Counted from the first letter of the stretch, positions 27,201-35,365 are shown. The stretch: DNA of 64,000 nucleotides from Thermoflexibacter ruber (GCF_900113045.1 NZ_FONY01000005.1:1-64000); one strand, 5' to 3'. Numbers and translations: made by a program. The notes: generated by a model from the sequence alone, not told the origin.

Positions 27201-29225
27201 TTGTTGCCAATACACTGTTTGTGTGATATTTGGGCGGAGAATATCACCCGCTTGCGGATAGGTAATTTCTCTATAAAAAGGATTGACTGTCCAAGTAATT
27301 GCATAGTTTTGCGCTCCCAATGGTACAGCTGCCCCTATGACCGTAATGGTATAATTTCCTGCTGTAGGGTTGGTAATAGTTACTTGTTCTATATTATTGA
27401 CATTATCTATCTGCCTTGTAGCCAAAGCATTAGGATTGTTAGGGTTTAATACCCAAGGGTGAAAAACTGTTCCGTCAGGGGCTATTACTTGTAAGTTCAG
27501 GTTATTAACCAAAGCAATAGGGGTATTATGCAAGGCTTCGGGGTCTATCCAAGTAAGCATGATTTTCAATTCTGCCGTATTAGGTGCCACAGTGATAGTA
27601 CGGCTAATGCTTTGTCCCTGCGTAATTGCTCTCTGTTCAAAACGATTTTCCTCTAAGGCTTTTATGGCATTGATGCCGTTGAGTCTGCCAAAACCTGTTT
27701 TGTAGTCAGGGAGAGCATTGCCTATGTCGTCTGCATTATTGCAAAGCAAGGCTTTCACAAGGTCTGAAGTAGGATTGGTATTACTATGCAACTGCCTGTA
27801 CCTTTCATAGAGCAAAGCAGCTACGCCCGATACACTTGGTGTTGCCATAGAAGTCCCACTTTTGTTAGAATACTGATTTTCAAAACTTAAAGAAGTTACA
27901 TTTTCTCCAATGGCGGCAATGTCAGGCTTAATTCTTCCGTCCCTTGCAGGTCCGAAGCTACTTGTAGCGGAAATATTGTCTAAAGCATCTACATTGCCTA
28001 CAATAATGGCATTTTTGGTAACATCAGTAATCGTAGTAAAGCCACCTGCACAAGCCGATTGAGAATTTCCTGCGGAAACGCACTGAGTAAGAAAGGGATA
28101 GGCTCTTGCTAACATATCTCTCCTCCTTGCTCTGGCAGGATAATTGGACAGTCCTTCGCAAGCACTAATAGAGGGTCCGAAAGAGTTTTGTGTAATAACT
28201 ACACCGTTAGAAGGGTTAAATTCATCTATTGCGTTCAAAACCTCAGTTTCTACCGTCCTATTAGAGTTGATTCTATTGGGGTTATTGTCGCCAAAGCTAT
28301 AAGAATATAAAGTAGCTTTGGGTGCAATGCCTTGATTGGCAGGATTGATAAAACCTGAGCCAGCCAATGTTCCAGCTACGTGATTGCCATGGTCAGTTTC
28401 GTTGGGGTCAGTGAGGTCAGTATAAATTTCTTTATTGACCACTCTATTTCCCAAGTCCACATGAGGTCTTAAAATTCCGTCCCAAATCCCTACAATTACG
28501 CCATTGCCCAAGAGATTTCTCGGAGCATTGCCTAAAATATTGGCAGTGTGTCGGTTGCGGCTTACCCTATTGTTATGAATTTCTAAGGGACTTTCTGTCA
28601 TGCTAATAAACTGCACCCAAGGTGATTGGGCAAGGTTATACAATTGACTTTGAGGCAAATAAGCAGTAATGAGTTTAAAAAATCCACTTTTTTCTCGAAC
28701 TACTCCTTTGAGTTTTTTAATTTCCTCGGCTACTTCATCTATCCCCTCAGCAGAAAGCAGAGAAATATCTACGCTTACTAAATCTTTCCCCATTTTAGCA
28801 TACTCAGGAATAAATTTACCTATGAGTTCGGGGGCAACTTTTGCATTAAGAGGTAGCTCTACAAAAGCCCTGATTTGTAATTCTTGCTTTTGCTTTTCAG
28901 AAAGTTGGGTAGGAACAAGGGCAGTAAAGGCATAATCAGGCAGGTAGTCTATCAACTCAACGCCACTTGCTTTGATTTTTTTCCTTTGTGCCTCTGTCGG
29001 CAGTTTTTCAAACTGAACTACAAGTGGATATTTTTTTTCCAAAGACTTGCTTTTCAGTTGTTTATCTTTGATTGCTTTGCTTTTCAAAAACTCTATAGAG
29101 TTAGCTTTGATGCTCCACTCCCCTGTTTGGAGGCGCAGTTTGTAATCATTTTGCGCAAAAGTTGGTGAAAAGCAAGTAGATAGTAGAATAACAACAAAAA
29201 AAATATATAAGATTTGTCGTAACAT
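24240..29225 (-). CDS. Giant subtilisin-like (S8) T9SS-secreted protease with beta-helix repeats
   Basis: The product is 1661 residues from the ATG at 29225, chosen because it begins the signal peptide (LYIFFVVILLSTCFSPTFAQ); the frame runs open to 29258. An ~200-residue propeptide-like region precedes the S8 domain, which has an intact triad: D249 in GIWDG, H279 in DHGNHVAG and S459 in SGTSMATP, plus the QNSFGPS oxyanion region. A proprotein-convertase-like beta domain follows, then Ig/fibronectin modules, and two beta-helix segments opened by CSLREA-type motifs (GNDSGQGSLREAIA and GNDTGAGSLREAIT). Near the end lie another fibronectin module and a type A T9SS sorting domain (LLIFPNPTKDEITLAL, SGVYILSI). 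It is probably a cell-surface or extracellular protease; its substrate is unknown. It lies upstream of fecR on the same strand. Confidence 0.9.
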   Translation of the reverse strand: MLRQILYIFFVVILLSTCFSPTFAQNDYKLRLQTGEWSIKANSIEFLKSKAIKDKQLKSKSLEKKYPLVVQFEKLPTEAQRKKIKASGVELIDYLPDYAFTALVPTQLSEKQKQELQIRAFVELPLNAKVAPELIGKFIPEYAKMGKDLVSVDISLLSAEGIDEVAEEIKKLKGVVREKSGFFKLITAYLPQSQLYNLAQSPWVQFISMTESPLEIHNNRVSRNRHTANILGNAPRNLLGNGVIVGIWDGILRPHVDLGNRVVNKEIYTDLTDPNETDHGNHVAGTLAGSGFINPANQGIAPKATLYSYSFGDNNPNRINSNRTVETEVLNAIDEFNPSNGVVITQNSFGPSISACEGLSNYPARARRRDMLARAYPFLTQCVSAGNSQSACAGGFTTITDVTKNAIIVGNVDALDNISATSSFGPARDGRIKPDIAAIGENVTSLSFENQYSNKSGTSMATPSVSGVAALLYERYRQLHSNTNPTSDLVKALLCNNADDIGNALPDYKTGFGRLNGINAIKALEENRFEQRAITQGQSISRTITVAPNTAELKIMLTWIDPEALHNTPIALVNNLNLQVIAPDGTVFHPWVLNPNNPNALATRQIDNVNNIEQVTITNPTAGNYTITVIGAAVPLGAQNYAITWTVNPFYREITYPQAGDILRPNITQTVYWQQAGASGAQLVEYSLDGGGTWTAIGTVNTPATAINWLTPNINPNDQVRLRVSGAFSPNIVAETGNFKIVRTPATFNITGCGNVQLSWAAVPGATAYDVFEIDSNNGNLIPLPNSPTSSTFITDTRNLQVGKTYWYTVRTRSGSIVGEQAIALNYTVTQNTNQIVTNGNDSGQGSLREAIARACPASTITFAPHVKEVLLNSSLWIEKDLTIDGGSGSNTVVIKRNSTEPFRLFRVTKGTQNLAINNIVVNMNNLTLQNGGVADFGGAILNTGTLTLRNCFILNNISGGTGGAIQNGFETRGGTMTLINCVLAFNTSNPENGATIQNGFFVAANLILQNCTITDNTAASDRVGIRNLASNLTLQNTIINHEGSISNVFGGVITSQGGNITLGNSPFTMQASDLQNTDPRLLLFIPAYCSPAINTGVGVFPATDALGSSRIGIGDRGAVEFTGQAPATQNFIVQNGNDTGAGSLREAITCAPENANITFASTVSKVMLNTAELPVRRSVNISGLGQVSIQREAERDFRIFNIENSSINPVKISGLTISNGSLSPLANSTSNSSGGGIRLSKGRLTLENVRIQQNQAPLGGGIAVAANTQLEINNSFIINNKSNANNDNTTRFGQIGGGLWIEGNGNTNLINTVVANNLASNAGAGIYNAGTLSLTNVTLANNKTNPQPSQGEENNNASALNLAINSNTTLQNTILANPDLAGGNLSVATSLLFTSRGGNLSSDRTTIDFLKENTDQNQSKPLFINAEANNFELLCYDGSGANPAVGKGVKGNNAPDIDILGRKRQKIDIGAYSLQACPINAPFVFAQAGNKEVLLLWQSNKEPLSFAYEIYAFTADKPAELIGTTQYNSALVSNLKNGTTYYFYVVAISDFGNSPRSNTVTARPSVILGVDNEEFNKKLLIFPNPTKDEITLALEDENLGKAITLQLTNLAGQTVIQRSIAIQDSSQFTEKLSLSALSSGVYILSIMTEKGIYVKKIEKW

Positions 29226-29255
29226 AAGGCATTGAAGGATTTTAGGTTTATCGGT

Positions 29256-29300
29256 CAAAGATAAGCGAAACTACCTAAAAATTAGATGAAGTACCTAAAA
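29256..29300 (-). promoter_or_regulatory. -7 box and direct repeats upstream of the S8 protease
   Basis: On the minus strand TATCTTTG (29263-29256) fits the -7 consensus, ~30 bp before the start codon. No good -33 TTTG is present. Instead two exact copies of TTTTAGGTA (minus strand; 29280-29272 and 29300-29292) lie 20 bp apart where the -33 region should be, which suggests an activator-dependent promoter. Confidence 0.45.
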
Positions 29301-29456
29301 TTTTATTGATAAAATGTATAGTATATTTTGAGTAAAATGTAATGATTCATCTCTGATTAAACCTATGAATACATTTCATAGATGAAAAACCTAAGAACTT
29401 ATCACTTTTCAAATAATTTAACAAGTTCAAAAGAATGATTGCTATTTGAAGTTTTT

Positions 29457-29464
29457 TAACTTTG
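29457..29464 (+). promoter_or_regulatory. -7 box of the M16 peptidase gene
   Basis: TAACTTTG fits TAnnTTTG, 32 bp before the ATG at 29497. No clear -33 element was found at 19-21 bp. The same intergenic region holds a small hairpin (29363-29381, arms CTATGAA/TTCATAG). Confidence 0.5.
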
Positions 29465-29496
29465 ACGCACATTTTTCATTTAAAACAACACTGAAT

Positions 29497-32334
29497 ATGA
29501 AAAAAAATTTATTCTTTCTTGTATTAGCTTGTTGCTTTGCGTCTGTTGCCTTGGCACAAAGCAAATTAGTAGAAAAAGTAAGCAAAAAAGGCAATGAAAT
29601 TGTCATTCCTTATGAAAAGTATGAACTATCTAATGGCTTGACGGTAGTGATTCACGAAGACCACTCTGACCCCATCGTACACGTGGACGTAACCTATCAC
29701 GTAGGCTCGGCGAGAGAAGAGATTAAAAAATCTGGCTTTGCCCACTTTTTTGAACACATGATGTTTCAAGGCTCTGACAATGTGGCTGATGAAGAACATT
29801 TCAAAATTGTTACCGAGTCTGGAGGCACGCTAAACGGAACAACTAACCGCGACAGAACCAATTACTTTGAAACGCTGCCAGCTAACCAATTAGAAGTAGC
29901 TTTGTGGTTAGAAGCCGATAGAATGGGTTTTTTATTAGATGCTGTTACCCAAAAGAAGTTTGAAATACAGCGTGCCACAGTAAAAAATGAGAGAGGACAA
30001 AACTATGACAATCGTCCTTATGGATTAGCAGGAGAATACTCTGCAAAAAATTTATATCCTTATGGACATCCTTATTCTTGGCTAACTATTGGCTATGTGG
30101 AGGACTTAGACAGAGTAGATGTAAATGATTTGAAAAATTTTTTCTTGCGTTGGTATGGACCTAACAACGCCGTACTGACCGTAGGGGGCGATGTAAACCC
30201 CAAAGAAGTAATTAAATTGGTAGAAAAATACTTTGGCTCTATCCCAAGAGGTCCTGAGGTACAAGACATGAAATTACCTTGGGTAACTTTGGATAAAGAC
30301 CGCTATGTTTCTTATCAAGACAACTACATTCGCTTTCCTATGCTGAGAGTAGTTTTCCCTACCGTGCCTTCTACTCACCCTGACGCTACTGCACTAAGTT
30401 GCTTAGCTGAAATTATTGGGCAAGGACGCAACTCTATTTTCTTTGAAAAATTTACTAAAACACAAAAAGCGGCACAAGCAAATCTTTTTAATAGCACTTC
30501 TGAATTAGCAGGAGAGTTTACAGCAATGTTTGTACCTTTCCCCGGACAAAAGTTGGCAGATCTGGAAAAAATAATGCGTGAGTCTTTTGAAGAATTTGAG
30601 AAAAGAGGTGTTTCTGATGAGGCATTACAGCGATTCAAGGCAAGCGAAGAGTCTTCAATTATCAATGGCTTGCAAAGTGTATCGGGTAAAGTTTCTCAGT
30701 TGGCTTATTTCCAAACTTTCTTCAAATCTCCGAACCAAATAGGAAAAAGATTGGCAGAAGTGCAAAACTTGCAAAAAGAAGATGTCTTGCGCGTGTATAA
30801 CCAATATATTAAAGGCAAGGGAGCGGTGATTTTGAGCATTTATCCCAAAGATGCCCGAGATGTGGCCGCAGAGGACAACTACACCATAGATACTTCTATC
30901 TACAAAGCCCCTAATTATGGCTATGAAGGGTTGAGATACAACAAACCTAAAGATGATTTTGACAGAAGCAAAAGACCTGCAAGCGGTACTAATCCTGTAG
31001 TCAAAGTACCAGATATGTGGAAAAAAGACTTTGCTAATGGTATGAAGTTAATAGGCACCCAAAACGATGAGATTCCTACTGTTACCCTAAGAATGAGCAT
31101 CAAAGGAGGTCATCTGCACTCCATTAATGACATGACTAAAGCAGGAGTAGCTAACATGACAGCTCAGATGCTCAATGAAAGTACACAAAACTATTCTTCT
31201 GAAGCCATTAGTTCAGAGTTGGATAAGTTAGGCAGCAATATTTCCTTCGGAGCTGGCGAGGACGAAATCAGTGTACAAGTCTTTACTCTGAAGAAAAACT
31301 TAGAAAAGACCTTGACTTTATTGGAAGAAAAACTGTTCAGACCTAAGTTTGACCAAGCAGATTTTGAAAGATTGAAAAAGCAAGCCATAGCAGGCATTAA
31401 AAATCAGCAGACCCAGCCTACCTTCATTGCCAATACGGTGTATTCCAAGCTATTATACGGCAAAGACCATATCAAAGCGATGCCTCTATCAGGAACGGAA
31501 CAGACTGTTGGACAAATTACTTTAGATGATGTAAAGAGTTTTTATACTAACTATTTCTCTCCTTCGGTGAGCAATGTAGTAATCGTAGGCGACATTACTC
31601 AACAAGAAATTTTGCCTAAACTTTCTTTCTTAGAAAAATGGGCTAAAAAAGAGATAAAAATGCCAACTATTCCTGCGGCAAAAGCCATAGAAAAAACTAA
31701 AATCTACTTAGTACACAAGGAGAAAGCCGCTCAGTCAGAAATTAGAATTGGTTATGTAAATAATACGCTGAAGTACGATGCTACAGGAGAATATTACAAA
31801 ACAGTATTGACCAACTATGTCTTAGGCGGGGCATTTAACAGCCGCATCAACCTCAACTTGCGCGAAGACAAAGGCTGGACGTATGGAGCAAGAAGTGGTT
31901 TCTCAGGAGATAAAATGGACACACGCTTTACTGCCTCAGGGGGTATCAAGGTTACAGCAAGCGACAGTGCAGTAGTAGAGTTTATGAAAGAAATTAAAAA
32001 CTACGCCGAGAAAGGAATTACCGATGCTGAGTTGGAGTTCATGCGTAAATCTATAGGGCAGTCAGAAGCTCGCAACTTTGAAACAGGTTTCCAAAAAGCT
32101 GCTTTCTTAGGTAGAATTATCGAGTACGATTTAGCTAACAACTACACTGAAAAACAAAATGCTATTGTCAAGTCGATTACCAAAGAGGAAATCAACACTT
32201 TGGCTAAAAAACATTTGCCTTTTGACAAAATGGTAATTGTGATTGTGGGAGATAAAAATGTATTTGGTGAAAGACTTGGTACTTTGGGGTACGATGTGGT
32301 AGAACTCAATAGCGAAGGAGAACCCGCTAAGTAA
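29497..32334 (+). CDS. Secreted M16-family zinc peptidase (two-domain, PqqL-like)
   Basis: The product is 945 residues from the ATG at 29497, which gives a clean signal peptide (LFFLVLACCFASVALAQ); the frame is open from 29446. The first M16 domain carries the inverted zinc motif HFFEHMMFQG (H83, E86, H87), with the distal glutamate in ATVKNERGQNYDNR. A second M16 pair begins around residue 510 (KDFANGMKLIGTQNDEIPTV) and has no HxxEH, as expected for the inactive half that closes the chamber; RINLNLREDKGWTYGA is the conserved C-terminal motif. The known role is degradation of peptides, probably in the periplasm. It is monocistronic, with a -7 box upstream and a shared terminator at 32346. Confidence 0.92.
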   Translation: MKKNLFFLVLACCFASVALAQSKLVEKVSKKGNEIVIPYEKYELSNGLTVVIHEDHSDPIVHVDVTYHVGSAREEIKKSGFAHFFEHMMFQGSDNVADEEHFKIVTESGGTLNGTTNRDRTNYFETLPANQLEVALWLEADRMGFLLDAVTQKKFEIQRATVKNERGQNYDNRPYGLAGEYSAKNLYPYGHPYSWLTIGYVEDLDRVDVNDLKNFFLRWYGPNNAVLTVGGDVNPKEVIKLVEKYFGSIPRGPEVQDMKLPWVTLDKDRYVSYQDNYIRFPMLRVVFPTVPSTHPDATALSCLAEIIGQGRNSIFFEKFTKTQKAAQANLFNSTSELAGEFTAMFVPFPGQKLADLEKIMRESFEEFEKRGVSDEALQRFKASEESSIINGLQSVSGKVSQLAYFQTFFKSPNQIGKRLAEVQNLQKEDVLRVYNQYIKGKGAVILSIYPKDARDVAAEDNYTIDTSIYKAPNYGYEGLRYNKPKDDFDRSKRPASGTNPVVKVPDMWKKDFANGMKLIGTQNDEIPTVTLRMSIKGGHLHSINDMTKAGVANMTAQMLNESTQNYSSEAISSELDKLGSNISFGAGEDEISVQVFTLKKNLEKTLTLLEEKLFRPKFDQADFERLKKQAIAGIKNQQTQPTFIANTVYSKLLYGKDHIKAMPLSGTEQTVGQITLDDVKSFYTNYFSPSVSNVVIVGDITQQEILPKLSFLEKWAKKEIKMPTIPAAKAIEKTKIYLVHKEKAAQSEIRIGYVNNTLKYDATGEYYKTVLTNYVLGGAFNSRINLNLREDKGWTYGARSGFSGDKMDTRFTASGGIKVTASDSAVVEFMKEIKNYAEKGITDAELEFMRKSIGQSEARNFETGFQKAAFLGRIIEYDLANNYTEKQNAIVKSITKEEINTLAKKHLPFDKMVIVIVGDKNVFGERLGTLGYDVVELNSEGEPAK

Positions 32335-32345
32335 TGATATGAGAA

Positions 32346-32379
32346 AAAGAGGCTGTCTTTTTTGGACAGCCTCTTTATT
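32346..32379. terminator. Bidirectional terminator between the M16 gene and the coiled-coil gene
   Basis: A perfect 12-bp stem (32346-32357 with 32365-32376, core GAGGCTGTC) and 7-nt loop separate two convergent genes. It has A-runs on the left and T-runs on the right, as expected for termination in both directions. Confidence 0.9.
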
Positions 32380-32403
32380 TTGGTAAAAATATTTTTCATA
32401 TTC

Positions 32404-33054
32404 CTAATTATCTCCCTTAGGTGCGCCAGATTCCAATTCCAAACGGTCTTTCATACTTGCCCTTTCATTATCCTTGTAGATAACCGTCCATATTTCTCGG
32501 TCTTCTTCTTTCCTTTTGTCCAAGCCCATGATAGTGCGAAGGGCTTTTTTAAACTCATCTGCTTCCCAATAATCTTTGAAATGCCCTAAGGTATATTTGT
32601 AAATATTATCGCTATCCTTTTCTATGATAAGATTTTTGGCATCTCCCCCTACTTCGGAAATATCAATCCTATTTTTTACACCTACTTGCACTCTGTACCA
32701 CGTCCCTTTGGCATACTCAGGGTTTGTACCATTGTTTGCCTCATTTTTCTTGGCTTGGTTTATGGCATTACTGATAGAATCATACTCATTTTGCAATTTA
32801 GCTATTTCTGTATCTTTGTCGGTCATATCCTTACCTACGGTTCTAAGTTTACCCTTCAAACCTGCATTTTCTCCGCGCAATCTATTTAGTTCATTCACCA
32901 AGTCCCTGTATTGCAAGGGGTCAAGGTCTTTGAGCTTTCTTTTCCACTCTTTCTCTGCGGCTTTTTCTTCTGCGCTTGGCTTTTTCTTTTGAGCAAACGC
33001 ACCCAAGTCGATGCAAAAAATAAAGATTAATATTAAAAATATTTTTGTTTTCAT
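32404..33054 (-). CDS. Periplasmic coiled-coil protein with SPOR-like C-terminal domain (paralog B)
   Basis: The protein has 216 residues: signal peptide (FLILIFIFCIDLGAFAQ), a basic segment with DPLQYRDLVNELNRLRGEN, a coiled coil of ~residues 45-100, and a C-terminal ~90-residue domain beginning WYRVQVGVKNRIDIS that looks like a divergent SPOR fold (a small beta-alpha-beta domain that in other proteins binds denuded peptidoglycan). Proteins of this layout in Bacteroidota are often named ezrin/radixin/moesin-like only because of the coiled coil. It is clearly a paralog of the preceding gene (33154-33804): same length, same xPLQYRDxxxEx motif, same domain order. The two are 99 bp apart on the same strand, with an AATAGTT-rich spacer. 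Function is unknown. Confidence 0.75.
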   Translation of the reverse strand: MKTKIFLILIFIFCIDLGAFAQKKKPSAEEKAAEKEWKRKLKDLDPLQYRDLVNELNRLRGENAGLKGKLRTVGKDMTDKDTEIAKLQNEYDSISNAINQAKKNEANNGTNPEYAKGTWYRVQVGVKNRIDISEVGGDAKNLIIEKDSDNIYKYTLGHFKDYWEADEFKKALRTIMGLDKRKEEDREIWTVIYKDNERASMKDRLELESGAPKGDN

Positions 33055-33153
33055 GTTTCTTAAATAGTTAAATGGTTTTGATAGTTGGAATAGCTTGATA
33101 GTTAAATAGCTGAATAGTTAGTTCAAACAACTCATTACTTATAACTCAAACGC

Positions 33154-33804
33154 CTATTCTTTAAACAAATCTGTTTCCAAGTCGGCATCGGTAATCCCTA
33201 CACTTTTCAGAATGGTGCGAATATCCTCAGTCATGCGTTGTCCGTCTTTGTAAGCTACTACCCAAGGACTTGGCACGCCTATTTTCATCAAGTACTTTTT
33301 AAAAGCATAAGCCTCTTTGGGATTGTTAAAAGAGCCTAACTCGTATTTTAAAATATCGCCATCTTGTAAGATACCAAAATTGCGGTTATTGTCTTTGAAG
33401 CGAGAAAGGTCTATTTTGCGGTATGCTCCTACTTGTACTCTGAAAATCACTCCTTTAGATTTGAAAGAAGCATCTACTTCGTTGGGTTCTGTTTTTACTG
33501 TCGTATTTGCTCCTCCTTTTTTCAATTCGTCTATTTGCTTTTGTAGGCTTGCTTTCAGTGCTTCTTTGTCATCAAAACCAGCCTGCATACTTGCATTCTG
33601 TCGTTTCAAGGCTTCATTTTCCGCCTTGAGTTCATCTATTTCTTTGAGCATATCTCTGTACTGCAAAGGTTCTACCTTGCTCTTTTTTTCCTTCCACTTT
33701 TTACGCTCTTCTTTTTCCTTCTTGGCATCAGTTTTTTGAGCAAAAATGTTAGCCGCCAAGCAAAAAATAAATAAGAGCAACAGCGCGTAACGTAATAGTT
33801 TCAT
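33154..33804 (-). CDS. Periplasmic coiled-coil protein with SPOR-like C-terminal domain (paralog A)
   Basis: The protein has 216 residues: signal peptide (ALLLLFIFCLAANIFAQ), a lysine-rich stretch, EPLQYRDMLKEIDELKAENEALKRQ leading a coiled coil to ~residue 95, then a SPOR-like domain (IFRVQVGAYRKIDLS, LKYELGSFNNPKEAYAFKKYL). The RVQVGAY-type strand and the 'LG.F...EA..F' motif are those of SPOR domains, though the match is divergent. It is the upstream member of the tandem pair and is divergent from the phosphodiesterase-family gene. A periplasmic, possibly cell-wall-associated role is inferred from the signal peptide and the SPOR-like domain. Confidence 0.75.
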   Translation of the reverse strand: MKLLRYALLLLFIFCLAANIFAQKTDAKKEKEERKKWKEKKSKVEPLQYRDMLKEIDELKAENEALKRQNASMQAGFDDKEALKASLQKQIDELKKGGANTTVKTEPNEVDASFKSKGVIFRVQVGAYRKIDLSRFKDNNRNFGILQDGDILKYELGSFNNPKEAYAFKKYLMKIGVPSPWVVAYKDGQRMTEDIRTILKSVGITDADLETDLFKE

Positions 33805-33916
33805 AGTTTTATCTACCTTGTTAAAGTGATTAATAGAAAACTCGTAAAAATACGGACTAATTTACTGTTTAAAAGCATATTTTGAGCCAATATTTTCAAA
33901 ATTTCTTACAAACAGG

Positions 33917-33950
33917 TTGCAAGTTTTATGAAGTGGAAAATATAATTTTG
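33917..33950 (+). promoter_or_regulatory. Promoter of the phosphodiesterase-family gene
   Basis: TAATTTTG (33943-33950) fits the -7 consensus 15 bp before the start codon; TTG at 33917-33919 is 23 bp upstream, slightly far for a -33 element. A very short leader is implied. Confidence 0.45.
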
Positions 33951-33965
33951 CATAAATAAGGAACT

Positions 33966-35339
33966 ATGAAAAAAACAGTTGTTATCAATGTCGTAGGGCT
34001 TACTCCTTCGCTGATTGGGGAAAATACTCCCTTCCTCCATCAATGGGCAAAACAAGGCTCTCTTTCCTCTATCAACCCTGTACTTCCTGCGGTAACTTGC
34101 TCTTTACAAGCTACTTATCTCACGGGCAAATACCCTAATGAGCATGGTATTGTGGGTAATGGCTGGTATTTTGAGGAGGAGTGTGAAATCAAGTTTTGGC
34201 GACAATCTAATAAGTTAGTTCAAGCAGAAAAAATTTGGGAAAAGGCAAAAAAAATAGATAGGTCATTTACCTGTGCTAACCTATTTTGGTGGTACAATAT
34301 GTACTCTACGGTAGATTATAGCGTTACCCCCCGTCCGCAATACTTGGCAGACGGACGAAAAATGCCAGATTGTTATTCTTTTCCCGCAGATTTGAGAGAT
34401 AAATTACAAGAAAAATTGGGTATATTCCCTTTATTTGATTTTTGGGGTCCCAGAACGTCTATCAAATCAAGCCAATGGATAGCAGAAGCCTCCAAATTGG
34501 TAGAAGAATGGCATAGCCCTACTTTGACTTTGATTTACCTCCCTCACTTAGATTATAATTTCCAAAGACATGGTACTCAGCACCCTTCTATCCCAAAAGA
34601 TTTGAGAGAAATAGACCAAGTTTGCCAAGATTTGATTACTTTTTACGAAAAAAGAGCGACACAGGTCGTAGTGCTTTCAGAATACGGCATTACTGATGTG
34701 AACCACCCTATTCACTTGAATAGAATTTTAAGACAGCATAATTATTTGGCTATCAGACAGGAAAGAGGTTTAGAACTCTTAGATGCAGGAGCAAGCAAAG
34801 CCTTTGCCGTAGCCGACCACCAAATAGCCCATGTTTACGTCAATGATAAAAACGAACTAAATAAGGTCAGAGCCATTTTAGAAAATACTGTAGGGATAGA
34901 ACTGATTTTAGGCGAAAAGAGCAAGGCAGAATTTGGCTTAAATCATTCTCGTTCAGGCGATTTTGTAGTAGTCGCTGACAAGGATTCATGGTTTACTTAC
35001 TATTATTGGTTAGATGATAAAAAAGCCCCTGATTTTGCTCGCATCGTAGATATTCACAAAAAACCGGGCTATGACCCCGTAGAAATGTTTGCTAACCCTA
35101 AAATCAAACTTCTGCCTTTGGTAGTAGCAGGGAAATTGCTAAAAAAGAAGTTAGGGTTCAGAATGTTGATGGACATTATCCCCTTAGACGCTACTTTGGT
35201 CAAGGGTTCGCACGGCAGAATTCCTGAAAATGAGGGAGATAGACCACTCTTAATTTCTAAAAGAAATGACTTGTTATCAGAGCGGCATATAAATTCCTCG
35301 ACAGTGTTTGATATTTTGTGGAAACACTTAATCAGTTAA
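33966..35339 (+). CDS. Alkaline phosphatase superfamily / nucleotide pyrophosphatase-like protein, EboF-like
   Basis: The protein has 457 residues and no signal peptide. It keeps the NPP/phosphodiesterase framework: TPFLHQWAKQGS, PAVTCSLQATYLTGKYPNEHGIVGN with the expected nucleophile T44, HLDYNFQRHG near 197, ADHQIAHVYV, and GSHGRIPE near 414. However, three usual metal ligands are changed: the N-terminal DG motif reads NVVGL, and the SDHG motif reads SEYG (~residues 238-241). This pattern resembles the phosphodiesterase-type protein found in ebo clusters (EboF in some schemes); that link is from memory and moderate. eboA is 21 kb away in this window. Divergent from the SPOR-like pair; its 3' end converges on parB with a 26-bp gap. 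Confidence 0.75.
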   Translation: MKKTVVINVVGLTPSLIGENTPFLHQWAKQGSLSSINPVLPAVTCSLQATYLTGKYPNEHGIVGNGWYFEEECEIKFWRQSNKLVQAEKIWEKAKKIDRSFTCANLFWWYNMYSTVDYSVTPRPQYLADGRKMPDCYSFPADLRDKLQEKLGIFPLFDFWGPRTSIKSSQWIAEASKLVEEWHSPTLTLIYLPHLDYNFQRHGTQHPSIPKDLREIDQVCQDLITFYEKRATQVVVLSEYGITDVNHPIHLNRILRQHNYLAIRQERGLELLDAGASKAFAVADHQIAHVYVNDKNELNKVRAILENTVGIELILGEKSKAEFGLNHSRSGDFVVVADKDSWFTYYYWLDDKKAPDFARIVDIHKKPGYDPVEMFANPKIKLLPLVVAGKLLKKKLGFRMLMDIIPLDATLVKGSHGRIPENEGDRPLLISKRNDLLSERHINSSTVFDILWKHLIS

Positions 35340-35365
35340 TCTTTTCATAAAAAGTAAAGATGAAC

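Noticed and set aside
33317-33739. A 140-codon plus-strand frame, and a similar one at 32624-32992
   Set aside because: Both are antisense shadows of the coiled-coil paralogs, rich in Ser and Phe because of opposite-strand Lys/Glu codons.
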